A DNA stretch of 64,000 nt from Sipunculus nudus (GCA_026874595.1 CM049308.1:581001-645000); one strand, 5' to 3'. Positions 26,140-36,440 are shown, counted from the stretch's first letter. Program-made: numbers and translations. The notes: generated from the letters alone by a model not told the origin.

Positions 26140-26257
26140 AACACGTGTATTACATTCATTGTGGTTGTTTGAACTGTATTTCCTTAATTGTAAAGCTGAA
26201 TCCGTAGAATAATATTTTATTTGTATGGCCTTACAGTTTATTTTTTTGTATGCGCAG

Positions 26258-26389
26258 CACTATGACGCTGTTCTAGGTGAGCGGACCGTGGCGTACCTGA
26301 ATGTCGACTCGGCCTCCAGCGGCCTGTACTCTCTGTACGCGTCAGGCAGCCCCGTCATGTTCGACGCCCTCTACGAAGCCGCAAAACAG
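26258..26389 (+). CDS. Glutamate carboxypeptidase II-like M28 peptidase, internal exon (first in window)
   Basis: This 44-codon exon, phase 0 at both ends, lies between acceptor TGCGCAG and donor CAG|GTCTCG. The product contains ERTVAYLNVDSASSGLYSLY, which aligns with the human GCPII segment around the zinc ligand Asp453. The equivalent aspartate is codon 26306-26308. Known family biology: membrane-anchored di-zinc exopeptidases cleaving C-terminal residues from peptides such as NAAG or folate polyglutamates. The position of GCPII Arg463, part of the substrate arginine patch, is Tyr here. The catalytic Glu424 and ligands His377, Asp387 and Glu425 would lie on upstream exons, which are not seen in the window. 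Family assignment is strong; the exact orthologue (FOLH1, NAALAD2 or NAALADL type) is not resolved. Confidence 0.9.
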
Positions 26390-26731
26390 GTCTCGTACAC
26401 CATAATGTAATCTTATGACTTAAAATGACTTAAATGAAACAACAATGATTTTTTTTTCAAAATAAAATTGAGTGTTTTGACATGTGACTTTATTGCCATA
26501 TGGTTCCTCCATCATGCGTGTAAATTCATTTAATTTTTTATTTGTAAACAGCATGAATTGTGGTCTATTTTGATTACAATCAAACAAGTTTGAAACTGGC
26601 CATTGGGAGTTAAATAATTGCACGTGTTCTTTTTCATGTGCATCTATTTTATAGAGAGAGATATTAGCAGCCGAAGACTGAGGATATGATATGTCACGTG
26701 ACTGATCACCTGAATTGTGATGTGTTGACAG
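26390..26731 (+). other. Peptidase intron (342 bp)
   Basis: Short GT-AG intron starting GTCTCG and ending TGTGTTGACAG. Nothing else recognisable lies in it; overlapping open frames on either strand here are chance. Confidence 0.85.
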
Positions 26732-26826
26732 GTCCCAAACCCAAATGGAAACGAGGTTCGAGAGGGACGACGGACAGTGTATGACACCTGGTTGTACAGA
26801 CGTCCCGGACCTAACAACCAGCCACG
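26732..26826 (+). CDS. GCPII-like M28 peptidase, exon 2 in window
   Basis: A 95-bp exon, entering in phase 0 and leaving two bases of an Arg codon (CG) that the next exon completes with A. The peptide VPNPNGNEVREGRRTVYDTW aligns with the GCPII stretch that precedes the substrate-binding Leu-Gly-Ser-Gly-Asn-Asp motif, and the conserved YDTW corresponds to human YESW. The donor is CACG|GTATGT. The following intron is the longest one fully inside the window (about 7 kb) and holds several repeat arrays. Confidence 0.88.
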
Positions 26827-27354
26827 GTATGTTCCGGAATGTCGGGATCCGATATTGCACTGTCCTGTACATGAGTTACACCACTCTGGCGGGGTTGGGG
26901 GGGGGGGGGGGATGGTATTCCTCATGCTTCGGAACTTTTTTTTATTATGGCATTTTCGTTTATACTTTTAAATTGAAAATATGAATAGGAACGTAGCCCT
27001 TGCCTCTCTGAATAAGGCAATGCTTTCTCATGTTATGTTTGTTTTCCATTTCTTAACAGACGGAAGTTAAGATCATTTTAGAGAAGGGATTCACCTCTAG
27101 TATTCTCACAAATCGTACTGTAATTTGATTATTTGGACGTGGTGCAAATAAGCGTTATTCCGCCCTAAACTTTGCTGATACACATCCCCTTGCCACCAAA
27201 CTCTCCCAGCAGATGGCCTGAACCAGTACTCTTGCATCCCAGCGCCCTTATCGAGCCCTGATCTGTTTATTTCTCCCATTTCTCTTTTCTCGAATCCTCA
27301 TGGCGGCTTTGCATTTCGAAATGTTGGGTATACTGCTGGTATGTAGAAACAAAA
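26827..27354 (+). other. Start of long peptidase intron, no feature
   Basis: Contains a poly-G run near 26895-26910, then unremarkable A+T-rich sequence. I see no gene. Open frames on both strands near 26745-26984 are extensions of the exon reading frame or antisense shadows. Confidence 0.7.
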
Positions 27355-29203
27355 TAACACTATATACGTCATCTAGGGTACTGACCTTCATCATATTAGG
27401 TCTGTAACTATAAACGTCATCTGGGGTACTGACCTTCATCAAATTAAGTCTGTCACACTATATATGTCATCTAGAGTACTGACCTTCATCACATTAATTC
27501 TGCCACACTATATACGTCATCTAGGGTACTGACCTTCATCACATTAAGTCTGCCACACTATATACGTCATCTAGGATACTGACCTTCATCACATTAAGTC
27601 TGCCACACTATATACGTCATCTAGAGTACTGACCTTCATCACATTAAGTCTGCCACACTATATACGTCATCTAGGGTACTGACCTTCATCACATTAAGTC
27701 TGCCACACTATATACGTCATCTAGGGTACTTACCTTCATCACATTAAGTCTGCCACACTATATACGTCATCTAGAGTACTGACCTTCATCACATTAAGTC
27801 TGCCACACTATATACGTCTTTAGGGTACTGACCTTCATCACATTAAGTCTGCCACACTATATACGTCATCTAGGGTACTGACCTTCATCACATTAAGTCT
27901 GTCACACTATATATGTCATCTAGAGTACTGACCTTCATCACATTAATTCTGCCACACTATATACGTCATCTAGGGTACTGACCTTCATCACATTAAGTCT
28001 GCCACACTATATACGTCATCTAGGGTACTGACCTTCATCACATTAATTCTGCCACACTATATACGTCATCTAGGGTACTGACCTTCATCACATTAAGTCT
28101 GCCACACTATATACGTCATCTAGGGTACTGACCTTCATCACATTAAGTCTGCCACACTATATACGTCATCTAGGATACTGACCTTCATCACATTAAGTCT
28201 GCCACACTATATACGTCATCTAGGGTACTGACCTTCATCACATTAAATCTGCCATAATATATACGTCATCTAGGATACTGACCTTCATCACATTAAGTCT
28301 GCCACACTATATACGTCATCTAGGATACTGACCTTCATCACATTAAGTCTGTCACACTATATATGTCATCTAGAGTACTGACCTTCATCAAATTAAGTCT
28401 GTCACACTATATATGTCATCTAGAGTACTGACCTTCATCACATTAATTCTGCCACACTATATACGTCATCTAGGGTACTGACCTTCATCACATTAAGTCT
28501 GCCACACTATATACGTCATCTAGGGTACTGACCTTCATCACATTAAGTCTGCCACACTATATACGTCATCTAGGGTACTTACCTTCATCACATTAAGTCT
28601 GCCACACTATATACGTCATCTAGAGTACTGACCTTCATCACATTAAGTCTGCCACACTATATACGTCTTTAGGGTACTGACCTTCATCACATTAAGTCTG
28701 CCACACTATATACGTCATCTAGGGTACTGACCTTCATCACATTAAATCTGCCATAATATATACGTCATCTAGGATACTGACCTTCATCACATTAAGTCTG
28801 CCACACTATATACGTCATCTAGAGTACTGATCTTCATCAAATTAAGTCTGCCACACTATGTACGTCATCTAGAGTACTGATCTTCATCACATTAATTCTG
28901 CCACACTATATACGTCATCTAGGATACTGACCTTCATCACATTAAGTCTGCCACACTATATACGTCATCTAGGATACTGACCTTCATCACATTAAGTATG
29001 CCACACTATGTACGTCATCTAGAGTACTGATCTTCATCACATTAATTCTGCCACACTATATACGTCATCTAGGGTACTGACCTTCATCACATTAAATCTG
29101 CCACACTATATACGTCATCTAGGATACTGACCTTCATCACATTAAGTCTGCCACACTATATACGTCATCTAGGGTACTGACTTTTATCACATTAAGTCTG
29201 TAA
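27355..29203. repeat. 50-bp minisatellite, ~37 copies
   Basis: Tandem 50-bp unit with core CTATATACGTCATCTAGGGT followed by ACTGACCTTCATCACATTAA. Variants (GGATAC, GAGTAC, AATTCTGCC, ATATGTCATC) recur in the same order. The 49-bp unit with GTCTTTAGG at 27816 reappears at 28665, so blocks of about 17 units have been duplicated. The unit length is not a multiple of three and no long frame is open. Lies wholly within the intron between peptidase exons at 26732 and 33815. Confidence 0.95.
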
Positions 29204-29955
29204 CTGTCAACCAGGGATGGGTTCATGTTCAGACGGGGCATGAATCCCCCCTTCACCTGCAAAATAAATAGATCAACAGTGTGTATACTGAATATAATAT
29301 ATCAAAATTAATGGTATTCCTGAATCCGAATTGCTCAAAACAGTAGGCTAGCCTGTGTTTACCGCACTGATGTCAGCGGGATTTGCGGAGGAGCAGATGA
29401 GTGTGTGCGGGTGGGTGGGTGTGTGGGTGAGGTGTGTGTGTGTAAATTGATAAGACGGTCAAGGTTGAAATCTTACAAGAAAATTTAAGATTCACAAAGG
29501 AAATGATCGCCCTAGAATTTCAATATTCGTGTAACATTTTCTGATCATCAAATCAAAAGGCCCAGTTGCCATAGCATGAATAAAAAATAGGAATGAGTGA
29601 AAATGTGTCCATTATTACAATCAGATTATTAATCATTAGTTATCTCCACATTCTTATTGATCTCATGACAGATTCAGAAATAACGTCCCCTTGATAGATC
29701 TCTTGATACCTATTGTTGTAGATGAGAGTGTAGAGTTACGAAACATGACTGATGTTTTCATGGAACCATAACATTCCTAGCGTCTGGTTAATGTATAAAA
29801 TGATTACATGCAAAGCCTGGTGGGGTATGGGAGGCGTCTGGAATACCAGCTTCACTCCTTGATGCTATAGTGACATTGCAGTGAATTACACCATTCTGCT
29901 GACTGTTCTAGTGTAGTGCTGCAGTAAAACAAAATAATGTTGCAAATTTATCTAA
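29204..29955 (+). other. Intron sequence
   Basis: A+T-rich with a short GT-rich stretch at 29400-29445. It contains one copy (29673-29766) of a ~94-bp dispersed sequence found again at 31951-32045. No gene seen. Confidence 0.6.
29673..29766 (+). repeat. 94-bp dispersed repeat, copy 1
   Basis: Starts TTCAGAAATAACGTCCCCTT and ends GTTTTCATGG. It matches 31951-32045 on the same strand with few differences, about 2.3 kb away in the same intron. The element class is unknown. Confidence 0.8.
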
Positions 29956-30159
29956 CAGAGGCGGATCCGGGGGGGGGGGGGGGTCAAGGGGGTCCGCCCC
30001 CCCCCCTTTTCACCCGAAGCAACCTTTTTTAAGGGGTTTCAGACGAAATTTTGCCGCCTGAACCCCCCTTTTCCGGACCTGATGACCTTTTTGTTTTTAG
30101 GATTTTCATTGGTCCTCCTGGGTTGGACCCCCTTTTCCTAAATCATGGATCCGCCCCTG
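29956..30159. mobile_element. 204-bp MITE-like element with terminal inverted repeats
   Basis: The left end CAGAGGCGGATCC and right end GGATCCGCCCCTG are inverted repeats (12 of 13 positions). The element is flanked by a perfect 5-bp direct duplication TCTAA at 29951-29955 and 30160-30164, the mark of a DNA-transposon insertion. The inside holds G- and C-runs and the phrase CCTCCTGGGTTGGACCCC. A second, diverged copy is at 35837-36028. It has no coding capacity, so it would be mobilised in trans. The superfamily cannot be set from these ends alone. Confidence 0.8.
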
Positions 30160-30291
30160 TCTAAGGAGACTGGGTTAACATAAGATCCGCATTTTCTTTT
30201 TTCTTTGTGCCAAAGATTTAAAGATTCTGCCACAGCTGTGATTTGAAGACATGTTAACAATATTAAGTTAATGATCTTGAGGGTGTTAACT

Positions 30292-31436
30292 TTGGGAAAT
30301 AAACTCTGTTCAGCCTCGGATCCGGGGAAGGGGAGTTGTTCAAACTCGGATCGGGGGGGGGGGGGTTCAGACTCGGATCCGGGGGAGGGGAGTTGTTCAA
30401 ACTCGGATGGGGGGGGTCAGACTCGGATCCGGGGGGAAAGGGTTGATGAGACTCAGATCCGGGGGTTTTGGGGTTGGGGACATGACCTAGACTCTGATTG
30501 GGGGGGGGGGGTTGTTCAGACTCGGATCCGGGGGGAGGAGGGTTGTTCAATTCGATCTGGGAGGGGGTGTTCAGACTCGGATCTGGGGGGAGGGGGTTGT
30601 TCTTACTCGTATCGGGGGGTTGGGGGTTGATGACATGATCTAGACTCGGATCCGGGGTTAGGGCAATAATTACCTCTTGCTTTAGACCACTAAACTTCAA
30701 TCCGGGGTGGGGGGTTTGTTCAGACTCGGATCCTGAAGGTGGGTGGGGGGGGGTTTCAGATTCGGATCCTGAAGGGGGGGTTTGTACAGACTCAGATCCA
30801 GGGGAGGTTGTTGTTCAGACTCGAATCTGGGGAGGGATGTTGTTCATACTCTGAGGAGGGGGAAGGGGGTAGTTCAGACTCTGGGCGGGGGAGGGGGTTG
30901 TTCAGACTCGGATCCGGGGGGATGTTTAAACTTGGAATCGGGGGAGATCGGGTTGTCCAGACTGGGATCCGGAGGTTAGGATTGTTCAGACTCGGATCGG
31001 GGCGGTTGGTCATACTCGGATCCGGGGGTGGGGGGTTGTTTAGACTCGGATCCGGGGAGAGGGGGTTGATCAGACTCGGATCCGGGTGGAGATGGTTGTT
31101 TAGACTCGTTTACGGGGTGGGGGGATTGTTCAGACTCGGTTCCGAAGGAAGGAGGTTGTTCAGACTCGGGCTTCGGGGTTGTTCAGACTTGGATCCTGGG
31201 GAGGGGGGGGGTTGTTCAGACTCGGATCGCAGGGGGGTGTTCAGACTCAGATCATGGGGTTTTGGGGTTGGGGACATAACTTAGACTCGGATGGGGGGGG
31301 GGGTTGTTCAGGCTCGGATTCGGGGGGAGGAGGGTTGTTCAATTTCGTATCGGGGGGGGGGGGGGGGGTTCAGACTCGGACCCGGGATAGGGGGTTGATC
31401 AGACTCGGATCCTTGGGGAGGGGGTTGGGGGCATGA
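30292..31436 (+). repeat. G-rich ~30-bp degenerate tandem array
   Basis: Repeats of GTTGTTCAGACTCGGATCCG followed by a run of 4 to 13 G, with spacing varying around 25-35 bp, about 35 copies. Nearly all G-runs are on the plus strand, so the transcribed intron RNA would be G-rich. Many GGATCC sites occur. Short Pro-rich (minus) or Gly/Ser-rich (plus) open frames here are artefacts of the repeat. Confidence 0.9.
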
Positions 31437-31735
31437 CCTCTTGCTTTAAACCACTAAACTTCATGTTACATACTTCTCATTTATAAAAACAAATTGCTCA
31501 CAATAATTAAAATAATTGACAACAAATAGATTTTTATCGGAAATAATAGTTGACCAGGGATAGGGGCAAAGCCGCTTGGAAGTTGCCTTCCACGTTGCAT
31601 TCCTATGTATGCTTCTAACAATACTATTATGTTACGAGACGAGTCAGAAATGAAACATGGTATATGTTTTCACTGGAACACAGAGGTTTAAAAAAAGCCA
31701 AGCGTGCACATTCCCATTGTTTATACCTTACTACT

Positions 31736-32116
31736 AATTATATAATATCACAATCTGTACGGATAGTCTGGTCTCACCAATATATTCTTGATCCAACCAA
31801 CTTCTGAACCGCCCCATGTAAAGACTTCTTAACTCTAACCCTCATTCCATCTGAAGCATGAGCCGATTGAGGACATTAGAATAAGGGGCCTCAACACTCT
31901 GGCCGAGGGAAACACGTGTACCGGGTATACTTTATTTAATACATATATAATTCAGAAATAACGTCCCCTTGATAGATCTCTAGGTACCTATTGTTGTAGA
32001 TGAAAGTGTAAAGTTACGAAACATGACTGATATTTTCATGGTACCTGGAAGTTGGTTGGATCAAGAATATATTGGTAGGATCCGACTATACGTACAGATT
32101 GTAATATAATATAATT
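31736..32116. repeat. Inverted repeat with 69-nt arms (foldback / MITE-like)
   Basis: The left arm 31736-31804 is the near-perfect reverse complement of the right arm 32048-32116. Key words are CCAATATATTCTTGATCCAA on the left and TTGGATCAAGAATATATTGG on the right. The 243-bp centre includes the second copy of the 94-bp dispersed repeat (31951-32045). The transcribed intron could form a long hairpin. Confidence 0.85.
31951..32045 (+). repeat. 94-bp dispersed repeat, copy 2
   Basis: Same-strand match to 29673-29766, ending directly before the right arm of the inverted repeat at 32048. Confidence 0.8.
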
Positions 32117-32189
32117 TGTAAAATTCGGAATTATGATCGGGTCACATGTGAACTGCTGCGCCCTCATATTTGGTTGACCTCTGACCTTT

Positions 32190-33146
32190 CCTCTCTGCCC
32201 AGCGTCCATTTGTGTTTCTGTTTCCACACATAAACCCACATATCTCGGGAACCGCTAGACCAATCAGGAAAAAAATTGCACAAATGTAGCCCTTGGATAG
32301 CTTTATAACATACATTTAAAATGGTGGCGCCAACTGCAACCATTTTTGCACAGCGTCCATCTGTTCCTCTGCCTTGGGATAAAATCACTCATATTTGTGC
32401 AGTGAATGGACTTATCCTACGGAAATTTTGCATGTTTATTCATCCTGGATTGCTTTCTTAATTTTTTGACAGGTGGCGCCACCTACATTCACGTTCAGGC
32501 TGCAGACATCCAGGCTTATATCTCAGGACTGGTTTGACGCATCCTCCTGAAATTTTGCATGTGTATAGATCTAACATAGCTTTTTATCATACGCAAAACT
32601 GGTGGCACCGCCTGCAACCATTTTTGCACAACGTCCGTCTGTTTGTATGCCGTGAGACAAAATTACTCATATCTCGGCAGTGGTTTGACTTATCTGCCTA
32701 AAATTTTGCATGTATATACATCTTGAAAAGCTTTCTCGATTTTGTGGCAGGTGGCGCCACCTTCTTTCACATTCAGGCGACAGACATCCAGGCTTATATC
32801 TCAGGACTGGTTTGACGTTTCATCCTGAAATTTTGCATGTGTATAGATATCAACATAGCTCTTTATCATAGGCAAACTGGTGGCGCCACTTGTAACCTAT
32901 TTCCACAGTTTCCGTCTGTTTGTCTGCCGTGGGATAAATTCACTCATATCTCGGCAGTGGTTTGACTTATCTGCATAAAATTTTGCAGTTGTATACAAGT
33001 TGGATAAATTTCTGGATTTTGTGGCAGGGGGCGCCACCTACATACACAATTTGGCTGCAGACTTCCATGTAAATATGCCTCACTTTACCAGTCCCATTCT
33101 GGTTTCGGCGGAGACACGTAGTGGCTTGTTGACCACCCGTATTCTA
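32190..33146. repeat. Interspersed repeat with internal ~280-bp units
   Basis: Two to three internal units each contain GGTGGCGCCACCT, a phrase like CATATCTCGGCAGTGGTTTG, and AAATTTTGCATGTGTATA. It ends TTTCGGCGGAGACACGTAGT and TTCTAGTTA. The same phrases and the same kind of 3' end (TTCGGCGGATACACATTGTC) occur at 36441-38200, so the two belong to one family. No coding frame. Confidence 0.75.
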
Positions 33147-33814
33147 GTTATATTATAATATGAACACGTGTGCCGAGAATACTTTATGCATAACTATCGC
33201 AGAAGTATGGATTAAAATGGGCTTTTTTCGGTGTGAAGTGTGAATATTTTCTACTATTCGCATTGTTAAGGCGCCCACTGGGCCCCCTAAATCCGCCCCT
33301 TTCAATATGTGTTTACGAAAACAAGAATTACATGGCAACGTATATATTGCCGATTTCGACCCACCCACACCCGGGAGTCAACATACAACACCAGTGTTTG
33401 TTTTAGAATTAAGATGATTTCAGGAAGTACGTCAGACCAGGTAGCTTTTCATTTTCAGAAAATGTTTTGATAATCATCAATACAGAGATTTTTATACGTT
33501 TGCTTGAACAGATATTTCATTTAAGTATTTATAGTGCATGTAAATTCATTTATAGAGATTGCAAAAACTAGTGCATTGTACCTTTTCATACTGAAAATTT
33601 GCTTGAATGACTGAACAATCAAGTTATTTAATACCCGTGAAATTCTTTATAGAAAAGGGCTAACAGAGGGATTCATATATATTTGTGCATTCCCCCTGTC
33701 TGCATACGCATTTGTAAAAAATACTTTGCACATTTTGTCAGAGAATACCGTCAGGGAATAGGTAAGATTAGATCTATGGTTTTTGTTTTTTTTTAATTAA
33801 ATTTTTCTTTGCAG
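33147..33814 (+). other. End of long peptidase intron
   Basis: No gene or repeat array is recognised apart from a short fragment GGGCCCCCTAAATCCGCCCC near 33277 resembling the end of the 204-bp element family. It ends in the acceptor TTTTTCTTTGCAG (AG at 33813-33814). Confidence 0.6.
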
Positions 33815-33971
33815 AATCGGTCAGATCGGGTCAGGGAGTGATCACGCGGAATTTTTGCTTCGCGCAGGTATTCCTGTGATGAGCACAGGATACAGCGGAG
33901 GCAACCCCATGTATCATTCCGCCTACTCAACTTACGAATACGTCAAGGAATTTTTGGACCCAGACTTTAAG
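33815..33971 (+). CDS. GCPII-like M28 peptidase, exon 3 in window (zinc-ligand histidine)
   Basis: A 157-bp exon entering with one base to finish an Arg codon and leaving in phase 0 at AAG|GTGAAT. The product runs RIGQIGSGSDHAEF, then a short loop, then NPMYHSAYSTYEYVKEF. GSGSD matches the GCPII Gly-Ser-Gly-Asn-Asp substrate loop. The histidine of MYH (codon 33915-33917) matches zinc ligand His553 and the preceding Tyr matches Tyr552. Between them human GCPII has about ten more residues including Arg534 and Arg536; those are absent here. This predicts an active metal site but a different substrate pocket. Confidence 0.92.
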
Positions 33972-34518
33972 GTGAATAAATCAAATAAATTCTGTCATGA
34001 TCATAATGAGGCATTACAATACTTATACTTACACCTCGTCCTTGGCAGAACTTATCCTTAAATCTCGCACCTGACAGTATACTTGGTACGAGGTCATGTG
34101 CTCTTATTAGACACAGACAGCAATACCATTATACTAACTTTACTATACAATCATACCCAAAAATGTTTCAAACGGGTTTTTTAGAATACTTGCCAAGCCT
34201 TTGGATGGCTCTTCCTGTTGACTGAAGATGAAGGGAAGCATATGAATAATGTGTGACTACTAAGGTCTCGATTAATGTTTCCATTTCATGTTGGAGGTCC
34301 TGGTGGGAAGAACCCAAAAACCTTTCACTTCCAAGTTTAATGCCTTAGCAAGAAGTCTTCGTCTTGAAACGAAATGCAGAATATTAAGATCATCGTCAAT
34401 TGCTTTGTTTTATTCCAAGATAACAAGACTGCTTGCCAGAGACGTGTATGCTAAATTTGAAGATGCTAGTTTATCTGATACCTGTAGCTTTATGTGGATA
34501 ATCGCATGTCACCTACAG
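33972..34518 (+). other. Peptidase intron
   Basis: GT-AG intron of 547 bp (GTGAAT ... CACCTACAG) with no other feature. The open frame reading upstream from 34288 into the next exon is chance read-through; only the part after 34518 matches the family. Confidence 0.85.
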
Positions 34519-34684
34519 GCTCACACAGCCGTGGCACAGTTCTGGGGGGAGCTGGCTCGGCGGTTCGCGGACTCCCTGATCCTGCCGTTCAACGTGACCC
34601 GATACTCTGTAGAGCTCAGGCGGTACACGGAAGACCTGGTCCAGAAGTACGGCACGCTCCTCGATACGAACCAAGTCTCTCTAG
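34519..34684 (+). CDS. GCPII-like M28 peptidase, exon 4 in window
   Basis: A 166-bp exon in phase 0, leaving one base (G) of an Asp codon. The product AHTAVAQFWGELARRFADSL followed by ILPFNVTRYSVELRRY aligns with the human GCPII segment containing VAQVRGGMVFELANS and IVLPFDCRDY. This is the beginning of the C-terminal helical dimerisation domain. It is G+C-richer than the surrounding intron. Donor is CTAG|GTAACG. Confidence 0.92.
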
Positions 34685-35111
34685 GTAACGTATCATATAT
34701 ACCTAATTGAATTCTATGGTAAAATATGTGGTGGCCATATATATTACAACTGGTTGTAACTAAAACAATAAAACGCTTATTAGATTAAGAAATCGGACAT
34801 AGTTTTAACGTCAATCTTTTTCGTTCCTATAGACAGGAAATGAATAAAGAAGAAAGAATAATTTTTAGTTATGAATTGATATCCTAAATCAGTGGGTATT
34901 TTTTGTGTACTCGTTATCTTAGTTCTTAATAGTCTGAGTTTTTGTGCAACTTCATTTATTTTTACTTTTATGAATTCGGTCGGTACCAGAGAGATATTAA
35001 CATCCCAACATGCCAGTAGTTTGACTGAAAAACTAAAATGCAACGCCATTTTCATTCGTCATAACTACACGTTCTGATATTGCTATGACAATCTCTCTGT
35101 CTGTCTGTCTC

Positions 35112-35166
<55 letters not shown>

Positions 35167-35226
35167 ATTGTAAAAGATGTGGTCTCTCCATGTTGGGCCC
35201 TGCTGTTTTGAATGCATGCTTTCCAG
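34685..35226 (+). other. Peptidase intron with microsatellite
   Basis: GT-AG intron of 542 bp ending CTTTCCAG. It carries a GTCT/CT microsatellite at 35091-35163 and no other feature. Confidence 0.85.
35091..35163. repeat. (GTCT)n / (CT)n microsatellite
   Basis: Alternating GTCT tetranucleotides pass into a pure CT run that stops 63 bases before the next exon. It lengthens the pyrimidine tract upstream of the acceptor at 35226. Confidence 0.95.
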
Positions 35227-35308
35227 ATGGCCTGAACATGGCTGTGAGCGACTTTGCGGCAGAGACTGAAAGTTTTGAACGACGACTTCACGATGTGAAC
35301 AGAAAGGA
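35227..35308 (+). CDS. GCPII-like M28 peptidase, exon 5 in window
   Basis: An 82-bp exon entering with two bases that complete an Asp codon and leaving with GA of another Asp codon. The product DGLNMAVSDFAAETESFERR then LHDVNRKE matches the GCPII helix containing FSAVKNF and the SERLQDFD stretch. The donor is a perfect GTGAGT at 35309, and it was chosen over read-through because it keeps the frame into the exon at 35652. Confidence 0.88.
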
Positions 35309-35651
35309 GTGAGTGATAACAAAGTGTATGGGAATAATAAAATCGCAAAATTGCGTGTTCCTCAATCTGACTTAAAATATGGGTCTGTTTAATGTTATTG
35401 TTTGACAGGAAAGGGCTGCCATTGTGTCATGTATACTACAGAAGACACGTTCAGTTGTTTACATTGGGGCAGTGTTGATAGAATAACAAAACAAAATCAA
35501 CTTTGATTGAGCTGTTTTGTTGGAGGAGAGTTCCACTATACATTATCAATTGGTTTATGTTAAAGAAGTCTTCATATTAAACGTCATTGCCGAATAATCT
35601 AACCGTGTCCGGTCAACCACAGTTTCCATACACATGTCAATCTCCTTGCAG
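35309..35651 (+). other. Peptidase intron
   Basis: GT-AG intron of 343 bp (GTGAGT ... CTCCTTGCAG); nothing else seen. Confidence 0.85.
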
Positions 35652-35744
35652 TCCTCTAGAAATTCGTTCTATTAACGACCAGATGATGAAACTGGAGAGA
35701 GCGTTCACGGACCAAGCGGGGATACCAGGGCGCCCCTTACAGAA
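35652..35744 (+). CDS. GCPII-like M28 peptidase, exon 6 in window
   Basis: A 93-bp exon. The product DPLEIRSINDQMMKLERAFT then DQAGIPGRPLQ aligns closely with the GCPII segment [20 protein letters not shown], one of the most conserved parts of the C-terminal domain. It leaves with AA of a Lys codon at AGAA|GTACGT. The next intron is about 4.5 kb and contains two interspersed elements. Confidence 0.93.
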
Positions 35745-35836
35745 GTACGTCACTTCCTGTTTCTTTTGGCTTTCAACAACAGTAACATCTTTTGCAGAAT
35801 TCGTATGTGTTAAATATTTTAAGTATATCATACAAG

Positions 35837-36028
35837 CAGAAGCGGATCGGGGGGGGGGGGGGTCCTGAAACAGCCGCCACAACCTTTTCAGGGGGTTCAG
35901 GACAATTTGTGCGGTTTGGAACACCCCCCCCCCTCTCTATTTTCCACACCTGGAGATTTTTATTAGGTTTTGTGATCAGTCCTCCTGGGTTGGACCCCTC
36001 ATTTTCCTTAATCCTGGATCCGCCCCTG
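35837..36028. mobile_element. Second copy of the 204-bp MITE family
   Basis: Starts CAGAAGCGGATC, has a poly-G run, shares TCCTCCTGGGTTGGACCCC with the copy at 29956, and ends GGATCCGCCCCTG. It is shorter and more diverged. The flanks TACAA (35831-35835) and TACCA (36029-36033) are only an imperfect candidate target duplication. Confidence 0.75.
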
Positions 36029-36440
36029 TACCAACCTTGTCAATTCCAAAGTACTGTCTAAGTTGAAGAAGGAAAATATGGCGCTCTAGTGGAGAGAGTT
36101 AGGACCCCCCCCCCCCCAAAGAGCGAACCTTCAGATTGAAAAAAAAGGTGAAAGCTCAGGGAATGTTTATTATAATGAGGCCTACAAATAAGGAGAAAAT
36201 GTAGAGAAGACAAAGATGAGTAGGTAAAACTATTGCCACGCTGTTGCCAGGTCAAGTACAGCGCACTTCATTGATAGCTGTACCGATGTTAGTGTGATGG
36301 CCTTCCATTTCATTGATAGCTGTACCGATATTAGTGTGATTGCCTTCCATTTCAAGGATCACTCGCATAGCACATCAGTTGATATCCTGTCAGACTGTCA
36401 TATTTCATGGCTGTTTTCACCTGATGCCGGTTGGGAAGTT
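36029..36440 (+). other. Intron sequence
   Basis: Contains a small direct duplication: TTCATTGATAGCTGTACCGA occurs at about 36268 and again at about 36311. No gene seen. Confidence 0.6.

Larger units (their letters stand above)
25016..26257. other. Probable intron between satellite and first visible peptidase exon
   Basis: A+T-rich single-copy-looking sequence with no exon I can recognise. It contains an interspersed-repeat fragment at 25378-25500 and an 18-base poly-C run at 26122-26139. The sequence ends in a pyrimidine-rich acceptor, TTTTTTTGTATGCGCAG, whose AG is at 26256-26257. Confidence 0.6.

Noticed and set aside
30263-31436. Pro-rich and Gly/Ser-rich open frames
   Set aside because: Direct translations of the G-rich array on the two strands; composition reflects the repeat only.
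34288-34518. In-frame upstream extension of peptidase exon 4
   Set aside because: Only the part after the acceptor at 34518 aligns with the M28 family, and the preceding exon ends in phase 0 at 33971, so the extension is intron.
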